A stretch of DNA of 64,000 nt from contig CAVYJC010000011.1 in NCBI GenBank assembly GCA_963768715.1, forward strand, positions 434,001 through 498,000. The letters are read 5' to 3'. Of the stretch, positions 46,075 through 54,692 are shown one piece after another. A model generated the notes under the pieces. That model was given only the letters and a program-made list of their open reading frames with translations. It was not told the origin of the DNA and searched no databases. The stretch's first letter is position 1; each line of letters opens with the position of its first letter. The translations under genes were made by a program, and so were the position numbers. The DNA is from DATKEJ01 sp963768715. Its GTDB lineage: Bacteria; Bacteroidota; Rhodothermia; Rhodothermales; DATKEJ01.

Positions 46075-46185
46075 GATCAGTCGTGTGCTTGTTTGTTGAC
46101 TCCTACCCCAGCGACTGCACATGTGTTTCCGACCACTCAGGCCTCTGTGGATACGATTAACAGCGCTTTCATTTGTAAACGCTGG

Positions 46186-46214
46186 TTGACAAGCTTAGAT
46201 TTAGTCTCAATAAG
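46186..46214 (+). promoter_or_regulatory. candidate sigma70-type promoter for the suf operon
   Basis: TTGACA (46186-46191) is followed after 17 bases by AATAAG (46209-46214), giving a leader of about 33 bases to the sufB ATG. The -35 box is perfect, the -10 weak. Just upstream, CAGCG (46161-46165) and CGCTG (46180-46184) form an inverted repeat that could be an operator. No Rrf2-type regulator gene is adjacent. Confidence 0.4.
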
Positions 46215-46253
46215 AAAAAGACCACCACACCGATCACAACATCTGTAATCTAA

Positions 46254-47699
46254 ATGGGTTACACAGAAGAACAACTCGCGCACGACCTTAAGGCGAGTGA
46301 CTATAAATACGGTTTCGTCTCCGATATCCAGTCGGATCTGGCTCCGGCAGGCTTGAATGAGGATACTATTGCCTTCATTTCGGCCAAGAAGAATGAGCCT
46401 GAATGGATGCTCGAATGGCGTTTGAGAGCATTCCGACACTGGGTCACGATGCACGAACCTTCGTGGGCACATATCAAGTATCCGGAGATCGATTTTCAGG
46501 CAATCCATTATTACGCTGCCCCCAAGAAGAGACCTGAGTATGAGAGCCTCGACGAGGTGGATCCCGAGTTGATCCGCACGTTCGAGAAGCTCGGCATCCC
46601 GCTTCTGGAGCAAAAGCTGCTGGCCGGCGTGGCCGTCGACGCAGTAATGGACTCTGTCAGCGTGGCGACCACGTTCAAGGAGACGCTCGCTGAACATGGA
46701 GTAATATTCTGCCCCATCTCCGAAGCGATACAAAAGCATCCCGAGTTGGTTCAGAAGTATCTCGGCTCAGTTGTTCCGTACACCGACAACTTCTACGCCT
46801 CTCTCAATTCAGCGGTGTTTACGGACGGCTCCTTCTGCTACATCCCGAAAGGCGTCCGCTGCCCGATGGAGTTGAGCACCTACTTCAGGATCAACGAAGC
46901 CAAGACGGGTCAGTTCGAACGGACCTTGATCGTTGCCGAGGAAGGGGCCTATGTGAGCTATCTCGAAGGCTGCACGGCTCCGATGCGCGACGAAAACCAA
47001 CTGCACGCCGCCGTCGTGGAGCTTATAGCGCTCGATGATGCCGAGATCAAGTATTCCACCGTCCAGAACTGGTACCCGGGTAACAGTGAAGGAAAGGGAG
47101 GCATCTACAATTTTGTCACCAAGCGCGGCATCTGCGGGGAGCGGTCGAAGATCTCATGGACGCAGGTCGAAACCGGCTCGGCAATTACCTGGAAGTACCC
47201 CTCGGTTATTCTTAAGGGGAATGACTCCATCGGCGAGTTCTACTCGGTAGCAGTTACGAATAATCATCAGCAGGCCGATACGGGCACGAAGATGATCCAC
47301 ATCGGCCGCAACACCCGGAGCACCATCGTCTCGAAAGGTATTTCCGCCGGGAAAAGCAACAACAGCTACCGAGGCCTTGTCAGGATCGGCAAGCGAGCGG
47401 CAAATGCGCGCAACTTCTCTCAGTGCGATTCCCTTCTGTTGTCCGATACTTGTGGCGCGCACACGTTCCCATATATAGAGGTCAAGAACAATTCCGCCAC
47501 CGTTGAACACGAAGCAACGACGTCGAAAGTTGGAGAGGACCAGATCTTCTACTGCAATCAGCGTGGAATCGACACCGAAAAGGCCGTCGCGCTCATCGTA
47601 AATGGATATTGCAAAGAGGTCTTCAATCAGCTCCCCATGGAGTTTGCCGTTGAAGCGCAGAAACTGCTTTCGATCAGTCTCGAAGGCAGCGTTGGATAA
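46254..47699 (+). CDS. sufB: Fe-S cluster assembly scaffold protein SufB
   Basis: The 481-residue SufB is the main scaffold of the SufBC2D complex that builds Fe-S clusters in the cytoplasm. The sequence is collinear with the family: MGYTEEQLAHDLKASDYKYG, EPEWMLEWRLRAFRHW, GVIFCPISEAIQKHPELV, YLEGCTAPMRDENQLHAAVV, ARNFSQCDSLLLSDTCGAHT and EHEATTSKVGEDQIFY near the end. It is the first gene of a co-directional suf operon. Confidence 0.97.
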   Translation: MGYTEEQLAHDLKASDYKYGFVSDIQSDLAPAGLNEDTIAFISAKKNEPEWMLEWRLRAFRHWVTMHEPSWAHIKYPEIDFQAIHYYAAPKKRPEYESLDEVDPELIRTFEKLGIPLLEQKLLAGVAVDAVMDSVSVATTFKETLAEHGVIFCPISEAIQKHPELVQKYLGSVVPYTDNFYASLNSAVFTDGSFCYIPKGVRCPMELSTYFRINEAKTGQFERTLIVAEEGAYVSYLEGCTAPMRDENQLHAAVVELIALDDAEIKYSTVQNWYPGNSEGKGGIYNFVTKRGICGERSKISWTQVETGSAITWKYPSVILKGNDSIGEFYSVAVTNNHQQADTGTKMIHIGRNTRSTIVSKGISAGKSNNSYRGLVRIGKRAANARNFSQCDSLLLSDTCGAHTFPYIEVKNNSATVEHEATTSKVGEDQIFYCNQRGIDTEKAVALIVNGYCKEVFNQLPMEFAVEAQKLLSISLEGSVG

Positions 47700-47725
47700 G
47701 TGATCTGATACATTCTGAAATAAAT

Positions 47726-48497
47726 ATGCACATGCTGCAGATAAACGACCTGCGGGTCAAGTATAGAAGACAAGGAAATCCTGAAGGGGGTCAGCCTCGA
47801 CATCGGGGCTGGGGAAATCCACGCCATCATGGGGCCCAACGGGTCGGGCAAGAGCACCCTCGCATCGGTTCTCGCCGGACGCGAGGAGTACGAAGTCCTC
47901 TCAGGAGACGTCAAGTTTCAGGGCCGGAATCTTTTGGATCTCGCGCCCGAGGAGCGGGCACAGGCCGGAGTATTCCTGGCCTTCCAGTATCCCGTCGAGA
48001 TTCCCGGCGTGAGCATGACCAACTTCCTGAGGACGGCGCTGAACGAGGTGCGCAACGCACGCGGCCAGGAGCCCCTCGACGCCGTCTCCTTTCTGAAGCT
48101 TCTCAAAGAGAAAGAGGCGATGATGGAGGCGGACAGCACGCTGAGGAGCCGCTCTGTCAACGAAGGCTTCTCCGGCGGTGAAAAGAAGAAGATGGAAATC
48201 CTCCAGATGGCGATGCTGCAGCCTACGCTCGGGATCCTGGACGAAACAGACTCGGGTCTGGACATCGATGCTTTGCGCATCGTCGCGGCCGGCGTCAACT
48301 CGCTACGAGCTGCGGATCGATCCTTCCTTCTCATCACACACTACGAGCGCCTCCTCGAGTTTATCGTACCCGACTTCGTACACGTACTCCTCGATGGAAG
48401 GATCGTCCGTTCGGGAGACCACTCACTTGCGCGAGAACTCGAAGCACGCGGGTATGACTGGATCAAGGACGAGTTGTCGGCAGAACAGATTGTTTGA
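47726..48497 (+). CDS. sufC: Fe-S cluster assembly ATPase SufC, with apparent one-base insertion near the start
   Basis: SufC is the ABC-type ATPase of the SufBCD complex. Walker A is GPNGSGKSTLAS, the signature is NEGFSGGEKKK and Walker B is LGILDETDSGLDID. The N-terminal part MLQINDLRVK is encoded from 47732 (or 47726) in one frame, and everything from EDKEILKGVSLDIGAGEI onward is in the next frame. Removing one base at about 47762 restores a continuous 254-256-residue protein of normal SufC length. Without correction translation could begin only at the ATG at 47829, inside Walker A, giving a 222-residue protein lacking the first strands. Since SufC is normally essential to the system, a sequence error is the simplest explanation. 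Confidence 0.9.
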
Positions 48498-48506
48498 GTG
48501 AAGAGC

Positions 48507-49799
48507 ATGGCTATTGATCACACTATAGATCGCAAAATCGCCCACGACCTTCGAGAGGCTCTGCTCCAGCAGGGAGATGCCGACAAATGGCACCTCGCCC
48601 AGAGGCACAAGGCGCTGGCACGATTTGAAAGCCTCGGTCTTCCACACAAGCAGGAAGACTGGAAGTACACGCGCGTGACTTCCCTCCTGCCTGAGGATGC
48701 GGGCCTGGACAATGGCTTCGAAGTCGTTGACCGGAATGCCATTCCTTCAATAGACGGGCTGGTGGCAAAGCTTGAGAATGGTCGGCTCATGTCCGCGCCC
48801 GAGCATCTCCCCGATGGTCTAACCGTGTGCTCGTTGTCCGATGCAATGCATCATTTCTCGGGCGTCGTGGCCGACTACATGGACAGGCTGACGTCGCAGG
48901 AGGATGCGTTTGCCGCAATGAACATGGCGATTGCGGACCAGGCACTCTTCGTGCATGTTGCCAAAGGGGTCGCCGTGTCGCCTGCCCTGCATATTGTTAA
49001 TGCGTTCGGTTCGGCGACGACTTCGCTACTTCACGCGCGGCAGTTGATCGTTGTAGAGGAGGGAGCCTCATTGACGATCGTTGAGCATGACATTCATACA
49101 GGGAGTGCGCGGTCGTTTACGAATTCAACGGTGGAAGCCGCCGTTGCGCCATCCGCAAAGTTTACGCATTACCGCCTGCAGCGCAAGCAGGGGGCAGATC
49201 ACGTTGATTCGACGGCCGTGAGACTGGAGACCGGCGCTACATACCGCTCGTTCGTCATTACGACGGGAGATCGGGTGGTACGCAATAATCTTGACGTCGT
49301 CGTTGCCGGGCCCGGTTGCCACACCGATCTATTCGGTCTCTTCTTCGCGGCCGGTAAAGCGCATATCGATAATCACACGCTGATTGACCACGCGGTGCCT
49401 GATTGCACGAGCCGTGAGCTGTACAAGGGGATCCTGGCCGGTGACGCCGTTGGGACGTTCAGAGGGATGTTGCTTGTCAGAAGAGACGCCCAACGAACGA
49501 GCGCTTTTCAGTCCAATCGCAACCTCCTCTTGTCCGACAACGCGTCTGTCAACGCCCTGCCGCAGCTCGAGATATACGCCGACGACGTGAAGTGCTCCCA
49601 CGGTGCGACAACCGGCCTGCTCGAGCCCGATGCATTGTTCTACCTCCGCGCGCGGGGGATTCCAGAGCCACGGGCCCGCCGCATGCTTGTCGAAGCGTTT
49701 ATGGCGGAGATCACTGACGAGATCGAGGATTCTGTCACCCGCAGCATCGTGACGCACGTATTGACCGATTTCCTCGCGAGCGTTCGAGAAACTGCGTGA
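48507..49799 (+). CDS. sufD: Fe-S cluster assembly protein SufD
   Basis: The 430-residue SufB paralogue forms the SufBC2D complex. It has the helical N-terminal region (RFESLGLPHKQEDWKYTRV), the beta-helix core, and the conserved C-terminal segment DDVKCSHGATTGLLEPDALF with YLRARGIPEPRARRMLVEAF. I place the start at the ATG at 48507; a GTG at 48498, directly after the sufC stop, is possible. Its stop overlaps the sufS start by 4 bases. Confidence 0.96.
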   Translation: MAIDHTIDRKIAHDLREALLQQGDADKWHLAQRHKALARFESLGLPHKQEDWKYTRVTSLLPEDAGLDNGFEVVDRNAIPSIDGLVAKLENGRLMSAPEHLPDGLTVCSLSDAMHHFSGVVADYMDRLTSQEDAFAAMNMAIADQALFVHVAKGVAVSPALHIVNAFGSATTSLLHARQLIVVEEGASLTIVEHDIHTGSARSFTNSTVEAAVAPSAKFTHYRLQRKQGADHVDSTAVRLETGATYRSFVITTGDRVVRNNLDVVVAGPGCHTDLFGLFFAAGKAHIDNHTLIDHAVPDCTSRELYKGILAGDAVGTFRGMLLVRRDAQRTSAFQSNRNLLLSDNASVNALPQLEIYADDVKCSHGATTGLLEPDALFYLRARGIPEPRARRMLVEAFMAEITDEIEDSVTRSIVTHVLTDFLASVRETA

Positions 49800-51052
49800 G
49801 AGAACCCACACCATATCAAGCTGTCACCGTCGCGCCGTTTGACGTACAAGCGATCAGGAAGGATTTCCCCATTCTCGAGCGAACGGTAAACGGTGAACCA
49901 CTCGTTTATCTCGATAATGCGGCGACCGCGCAAAAGCCGCTGTCCGTCGTCGAGGCTGTGTCTGAGTACTATGTCTCGATCAACAGCAACGTGCATCGGG
50001 GAGTCCACCGGTTGAGTCAAGATGCCACCGACGCCTACGAAGCGGCTCGTGAAGCAGTGCGCCGGTTTGTGGGCGCGTCGCGCGACAACGAAATCATCTT
50101 TACCAGGGGGACGACCGACTCCATCAATCTCGTGGCAGGGACATTTGTGCCGACGTTCATGGGAAAGGACGACGAAATCCTTCTAACCGAGGTCGAACAC
50201 CACTCGAATATCGTTCCATGGCAGATCGCTGCACAAAAATGCGGCGCCACGGTCAAAGCTGTTGAGGTGGGTGCAGACGGTCTCGTGGGGGCTGCGCAAG
50301 TCGCTTCGTCCCTGACCGACCGGACGCGAATCGTGGCCGTCACCCATGTTTCGAACACGCTCGGCACGATCAACGATATCAAGGCGATTACTCGAGTGGC
50401 CCATGATGCCGGCATTCCGGTACTCGTTGACGGAGCGCAAGCGGCTCCGCACATGCACGTCGACGTCGATTCACTTGGATGCGAGTTTTACTGTTTTTCA
50501 GGACACAAAGTGTTTGGACCGACCGGCATCGGGATCCTGTACGGCAAAGAAGAATGGCTCGAGAAGCTTCCACCCTACCAGGGCGGCGGCGGCATGATTG
50601 ATCGCGTCAGAATGTCCGGAACGACATTCGGAGACTTGCCGCATAAGTTTGAGGCAGGCACGCCGAATATGTCCGGCGCTGTCGGTCTCATGGCGGCCAT
50701 CGAATACGTTGAACGTATTGGATTCGATGCCATCGAAACTTACGAGGCTAACCTCACAGCTTATGCGATGACGCGTCTCTCCGAGGTGCAGGATCTCCGA
50801 ATTCTCGGAGCCCCGGCTCCGAAAGCGGCCGTCTTCTCTTTTCTCCTGGGCGACGCGCATCCTTTCGATACCGGCAGTCTCCTCGATCAGCTCGGGATCG
50901 CCGTTCGGACCGGCCATCATTGCAACCAACCGCTCATGGATCGACTCGGGATTCCCGGCACGGTCCGCGCAAGCCTGGCTTTCTACAACACGAAGGATGA
51001 GGTAGACCGGCTTGTGGACGCGCTCAATCGAATCCGCGGGATGCTGATATGA
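49796..51052 (+). CDS. sufS: cysteine desulfurase SufS
   Basis: The PLP enzyme takes sulfur from cysteine as a persulfide for cluster assembly. It has 418 residues from a GTG overlapping sufD. PLP binds Lys238 in FYCFSGHKVFGPTGIGILYG, with the EVEHHSNIVPWQ and VDGAQAAPHM active-site motifs. The acceptor cysteine is Cys376 in RTGHHCNQPLMDRLGIPG, a short-loop type II desulfurase that depends on SufE, which is encoded next. Confidence 0.96.
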   Translation: MREPTPYQAVTVAPFDVQAIRKDFPILERTVNGEPLVYLDNAATAQKPLSVVEAVSEYYVSINSNVHRGVHRLSQDATDAYEAAREAVRRFVGASRDNEIIFTRGTTDSINLVAGTFVPTFMGKDDEILLTEVEHHSNIVPWQIAAQKCGATVKAVEVGADGLVGAAQVASSLTDRTRIVAVTHVSNTLGTINDIKAITRVAHDAGIPVLVDGAQAAPHMHVDVDSLGCEFYCFSGHKVFGPTGIGILYGKEEWLEKLPPYQGGGGMIDRVRMSGTTFGDLPHKFEAGTPNMSGAVGLMAAIEYVERIGFDAIETYEANLTAYAMTRLSEVQDLRILGAPAPKAAVFSFLLGDAHPFDTGSLLDQLGIAVRTGHHCNQPLMDRLGIPGTVRASLAFYNTKDEVDRLVDALNRIRGMLI

Positions 51053-51492
51053 AATCAGCTAAGACCATAACGGAGATCGAAGCCGAAATCGTCGAAGAGT
51101 TCGCGCTCTTTGATGACTGGATGGATCGGTACGGCTATCTGATAGACATCGGCAAGGATCTGCCCGATCTCGACGACCGATTCAAGACCGACGCATTTCG
51201 CGTCAAAGGATGCCAGTCAAATGTCTGGCTTCACTCACGGATCGACAATGGCCGGGTCTTCTTCGAGGCCGACAGTGATGCGTTGATTACACGGGGTCTG
51301 GTCGGCCTGCTCATGCGCGTACTGAACGGCCAGCCCGCCTCCGATGTGGCCGAAGCGCCACTCGCCTTTATAGATGAGATTGGACTAAGACAGCATCTCT
51401 CGTCGAATCGTTCAAACGGTTTGACGGCGATGATTTCACGAATGAAAGCCAGCGCAGCTCTTGCTGTTGAACCTGCTGACAAAACGATATGA
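51049..51492 (+). CDS. sufE: SufE sulfur-transfer protein
   Basis: The 147-residue protein accepts the persulfide from SufS and passes it to SufB. The active cysteine is Cys55 in DAFRVKGCQSNVWL. The surrounding FDDWMDRYGYLIDIGKDLP and the C-terminal ISRMKASA helix match the family. It overlaps sufS by 4 bases and the next gene by 4 bases, so expression is coupled. Confidence 0.95.
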   Translation: MKSAKTITEIEAEIVEEFALFDDWMDRYGYLIDIGKDLPDLDDRFKTDAFRVKGCQSNVWLHSRIDNGRVFFEADSDALITRGLVGLLMRVLNGQPASDVAEAPLAFIDEIGLRQHLSSNRSNGLTAMISRMKASAALAVEPADKTI

Positions 51493-51818
51493 CGGATCAA
51501 GCAACCGAATCGACGACGATTACAGAACAGGATGTCATCGACGTGCTGCGCACGGTATACGATCCTGAAATCCCGGTCAACATCTACGACCTGGGCCTGA
51601 TCTATCGGATCCACTTTCCGTCGGAGCGTGAACTGCACATTCTCATGACGCTCACGGCGCCGGGTTGTCCCGTCGCCGGGACGTTCCCTCAGACGATCGA
51701 GTATCGCCTGATGACCGAGCTTGATCTGGACATCGTCCGGGTCGAGCTGACATTCGACCCGCCTTACCGGCCTGACATGATGAGCGAGGCCGCACGCCTG
51801 GAACTAGGCTTTATGTAG
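51489..51818 (+). CDS. DUF59/MIP18-family Fe-S assembly protein (SufT-like)
   Basis: The 109-residue MIP18-domain protein carries ITEQDVIDVLRTVYDPEIPV, NIYDLGLIYRI and LTAPGCPVAGTFP, whose cysteine is the family's conserved cluster-linked residue. Such proteins assist Fe-S maturation and are usually encoded at the end of suf operons, as here. SufT in the strict sense has extra residues; this is the single-domain form. Confidence 0.9.
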   Translation: MTDQATESTTITEQDVIDVLRTVYDPEIPVNIYDLGLIYRIHFPSERELHILMTLTAPGCPVAGTFPQTIEYRLMTELDLDIVRVELTFDPPYRPDMMSEAARLELGFM

Positions 51819-51828
51819 ATCGACAGCA

Positions 51829-52029
51829 ATGAAGGATCAAGAATCAAATCGCGTCGACACCGCAATCCCCACACTCGACCACGTAGTCAGCGAAGCCGAG
51901 CGCGCGCACATCCAACGCGTGCTCGACGTCATGAAGGGGAACGTGTCTGAGGCCGCGCTAACGCTTGGACTGACTCGTCAGGGTCTCTACAAGAAGATGA
52001 AGCGGTTGGGGCTTCGCCAGGAGGCCTAA
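51829..52029 (+). CDS. small Fis-type helix-turn-helix protein
   Basis: The 66-residue protein consists almost only of a Fis-like DNA-binding helix-turn-helix, as in the C-terminal domain of sigma54 activators: RAHIQRVLDVMKGNVSEAAL and LGLTRQGLYKKMKRLGL. It has no ATPase or receiver domain. It lies 10 bases after the DUF59 gene at the end of the suf run and could be a local regulator, a nucleoid protein or an orphan remnant. Its link to Fe-S regulation is an inference from position only. Confidence 0.8.
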   Translation: MKDQESNRVDTAIPTLDHVVSEAERAHIQRVLDVMKGNVSEAALTLGLTRQGLYKKMKRLGLRQEA

Positions 52030-52044
52030 ACCCGTTAACAGGCC

Positions 52045-52704
52045 CTAGTCGGTCTCGAAACGAATATCGTCCCGAAGTTCATTCCGATCACTGTCAGCGG
52101 CAGTGATCCCCGAGGCCCGCAGAAGATCTCCACACGCCGAGATTCCGTCCGACAAGCCGGCGATTAAGTCTTTTCGCTTCAGACCGGACCGAATCAGGTC
52201 CACCACGTCTGCCCAACGCTCTTGTTCGACTACGGCATCGATGCCCTTGTCTGCCAGTACCTCGATTCGTCGTTCCAGCACGGACACGAAGAGGAGGATT
52301 CCGGTGCGGGCCGCCGTCTCCATTACACCTTCCTCTAGAAAAGCCCTCATTGCCCGGCGCTTGACGGTGGCGGCGAGCAGCGACTGTCCCGCGAGGAAGC
52401 GAAAGAACCCGCCGTGGGTCTTTGTGAGCACGGTCCCGACGATTGCTCCAGCCGCAAACAACGCAACGTTGAATACGGCCGACCAGAGCCAAGCGAGTCC
52501 CCACGCCGGCCAGAGAGTGACGAGCAGGGCCCATAAGGCGATTGACGCAACCAGTCCGATGGCGCCCCCGCGCCACAGAACAGCCTCGTAGGAACTGCTT
52601 CGCGGGACCGCAAACACGACGATCTCCCCAGACGTACCGAGTTCCGCCTCAGCAACAGAACGCTGCAGTGTGTCTAGCTCAGCCTCCGAGAAACGGATGC
52701 TCAT
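52045..52704 (-). CDS. TPM-domain (DUF477) membrane protein
   Basis: The 219-residue protein has two to three hydrophobic segments near residues 45-95 (IGLVASIALWALLVTLWPAW, WSAVFNVALFAAGAIVGTVL). A TPM-like portion follows with ETAARTGILLFVSVLERRIE, VLADKGIDAVVEQERWADVV and LIAGLSDGISACGDLL. TPM-domain proteins are implicated in phosphatase activity or membrane complex roles; bacterial examples are poorly characterised. It converges on the Fis-type gene and follows the zinc-ribbon gene in the same direction after 41 bases. Confidence 0.85.
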   Translation of the reverse strand: MSIRFSEAELDTLQRSVAEAELGTSGEIVVFAVPRSSSYEAVLWRGGAIGLVASIALWALLVTLWPAWGLAWLWSAVFNVALFAAGAIVGTVLTKTHGGFFRFLAGQSLLAATVKRRAMRAFLEEGVMETAARTGILLFVSVLERRIEVLADKGIDAVVEQERWADVVDLIRSGLKRKDLIAGLSDGISACGDLLRASGITAADSDRNELRDDIRFETD

Positions 52705-52745
52705 GGCGCGTCGATGAACCTGCTAAAATTGAAGGTAATGGCGCG

Positions 52746-53897
52746 TCAGCCGGAGGGGCCGCCTTTCGAGGCTGCACCCGGCGCTCCGAGCTGGCCCAGC
52801 AACTCGAGTGCACGATCATGGGCCGGATCTCCCTCCTTGGACAGCCGGACGACTTTTTGAAAGTGATGGATCGCTTCCTGGGTCCGGCCGATTTGAGCGA
52901 GCATTACCCCTTTGTTGAAGTTCGCCTGGACGTGGTTGGAATCCGCTTCGAGCACCATGTTGGTGTTCTGGATCGCGAGCATGGGGCTGGAGGGATCGTT
53001 CAGATACGCGACTCCCAGATCGGTGCGAACATCCAGATTATCCGGATCGATTGCCAGGGCCTTCTCGTAGTCTCGGGCCGCACGCTGCGCCGCTTTCACG
53101 CGCTCATCTCCCTGCTGATTCTCCATCCAGTCAAAGTGCATATTCCCGGCGGCAGCCCATGCATCCGCGGATTTCAACTCTTCGGCTATACTTTCCTGCT
53201 CACGTCCCGCCAGATCAAGCCGGCCGGCACCCGCATACGTCTGAACGACCTCCTCTCGCAGTATCTGGCCTTCAGCCGGATCCGTTGTCGACTGGATCGA
53301 ATCCCGCTTTCCCGCAAGTTGGGTCGCAAGGCCCTCATCTTCAGGAAGATACGTGTCGATATCGCCGACGGACGACGACGCTACAGCTCCCGGACGCTGC
53401 GCGGTCGGGGCTTCTGTCGAGGTCGTCCCCTTAGTCATGACCGAAAGGAGGTAAAGCGCTACGACGGCGACGATTGCGACCGTCACGTAGAGTCCGATGC
53501 GAGGTGGCGCGTCGTGCTCCGTTTGTGCGGGAGCCGGGTCTTTCCTCCGAGCAGGTTTCTTCGGACGTCGAGGCGTTTCCACAGGGTGATCCTGTTCGTC
53601 CTTCCGCCCAGTATCCTCAGGCGCAATGAATCCCTGGCCGCACTGGTCGCAGAACCTGGCATCGAGCTTATTGGCGGCTCCACAAGTGGGACACACCAGT
53701 CTTTCGACTTTCCGTGCTACTGCAAGCGGCTTTCCTGTCGCGGGTGGACGGTCGGAACGCGGCGCAGGCTCCTCGACGGACGGAGACTCCGTCTCGTCGA
53801 CGTCGGCCCGCCCGACAGGCGTTCCACAAAGATCACACCTGTCGGAAAAGACCACCGCCCCACAGGTAGTACAAACTGTTGCCTTGGCTTTACTCAT
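52746..53897 (-). CDS. double zinc-ribbon, single-pass membrane protein with TPR C-terminus
   Basis: The 383-residue protein begins with two zinc ribbons: CTTCGAVVFSDRCDLCG (residues 9-25) and CPTCGAANKLDARFCDQCG (69-87). A Pro/Lys-rich linker and one membrane span (IGLYVTVAIVAVVALYLLSV, about 134-153) follow. The C-terminal 160 residues are TPR-like helices (NMHFDWMENQQGDERVKAAQ, ALAIDPDNLDVRTDLGVAYL, EAIHHFQKVVRLSKEGDPAH). The ribbons are cytoplasmic and the TPRs are probably periplasmic if the span is N-in. No specific function is recognised; a scaffold for an envelope process is plausible. Confidence 0.85.
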   Translation of the reverse strand: MSKAKATVCTTCGAVVFSDRCDLCGTPVGRADVDETESPSVEEPAPRSDRPPATGKPLAVARKVERLVCPTCGAANKLDARFCDQCGQGFIAPEDTGRKDEQDHPVETPRRPKKPARRKDPAPAQTEHDAPPRIGLYVTVAIVAVVALYLLSVMTKGTTSTEAPTAQRPGAVASSSVGDIDTYLPEDEGLATQLAGKRDSIQSTTDPAEGQILREEVVQTYAGAGRLDLAGREQESIAEELKSADAWAAAGNMHFDWMENQQGDERVKAAQRAARDYEKALAIDPDNLDVRTDLGVAYLNDPSSPMLAIQNTNMVLEADSNHVQANFNKGVMLAQIGRTQEAIHHFQKVVRLSKEGDPAHDRALELLGQLGAPGAASKGGPSG

Positions 53898-53967
53898 CCT
53901 TTAGACCTGACTTTCCAAAAACTGAACGCGGGCCAAGTCAACGCCCCAAAGTGCAACAGGTTCAAAA

Positions 53968-54282
53968 TCAGTCGCGATCGACGTCGATAAGGTCCCTGGT
54001 TCTCAAGGCATCGTCGATTTCGCGGCGGAGCCCTCTGGCAACGACGAACACCGGAACGTTCTGTTCAGGCACCCTTACTCTCTCACCGGACTTTGGATTC
54101 CTGGCCACTCGCGGAGCCCGTCGCCTGATCTTGAAAGATCCAAAACCTCGAAGGTCAACGGATTCGCCCTTCTTAAGCGCATTCGTGACGGTGCGGATCA
54201 GGCCGTCGACGACCGCCTCGGTTTCCAGTTTCGTAAGCCCGGTCGCAGAAGCGACGCGATCGACGATGTCAGACTTCCTCAC
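53968..54282 (-). CDS. HU/IHF-family DNA-binding protein
   Basis: The GTG at 54282 gives a 104-residue HU-family protein. The pattern is RKSDIVDRVASATGLTKLET for the dimerising helices, RGFGSFKIRRRAPRVARNPK for the beta arm (GFGSF, RxxRxARNP) and VPEQNVPVFVVARGLRREID at the end. It bends DNA and organises the nucleoid. An upstream open frame to 54414 adds a non-conserved leader, so the short start is preferred. It lies upstream of the zinc-ribbon gene in the same direction. Confidence 0.92.
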   Translation of the reverse strand: MRKSDIVDRVASATGLTKLETEAVVDGLIRTVTNALKKGESVDLRGFGSFKIRRRAPRVARNPKSGERVRVPEQNVPVFVVARGLRREIDDALRTRDLIDVDRD

Positions 54283-54692
54283 GGTTCTCGTAGATAATGG
54301 TTGTGTGGATCGGCATGGTGCTCGGAAGTTAAGGCATGCTTTCGGAGCTAACCGAGGAAGCGCTCCCCTATTTCGGATGACAGAATCATGCAGTCCCCTC
54401 GACGCCCGAACCACCGATAGCCATTACAGGCAACAATATCGTAAACAAAATCTCGGATCGCTCTTGGCACCAGGATCAGGATCGGGAGAAGCAATCGTGT
54501 ACCAACGTAGCAATTACGGATTGTCGTGTCTGGATTCAACCCAAGGCATTTCGTATATTTAGGGTTCCACACCGCCCGTCGCTTGCAGTGAGAGACGAGC
54601 CACCGGGTAGGGGGAATGTAACGGTCTGGCCGCCTTTGTCGGAGGCAGTGTCGGCAGTCTAGTCGCAGAAACCAACGAAGCTCATTATCCAG
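54283..54692. other. intergenic region between HU gene and half-GT5 gene, 410 bases
   Basis: No supported gene is visible. A TATATT (54554-54559) could be a -10 box for the rightward gene, implying a leader of about 130 bases, but its -35 region is poor. A partial hairpin GCCGCCT...AGGC...CGGC occurs at 54629-54655. A 16-base match to the 16S rRNA 1400 region (CACACCGCCCGTCGCT) near 54567 is isolated and is judged chance. Short open frames on both strands have no family pattern. Confidence 0.55.

Noticed and set aside
52542..53990. A 482-codon open frame on the plus strand opposite the zinc-ribbon/TPR gene
   Set aside because: Its product is Arg/Pro/Ser-rich without domain pattern, while the minus strand encodes clear zinc ribbons, a membrane span and TPRs over the same bases; it is an antisense by-product of GC-rich coding.
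54566..54583. CACACCGCCCGTCGCT match to the 3' region of 16S rRNA
   Set aside because: Flanking sequence does not resemble 16S rRNA; judged a chance match.
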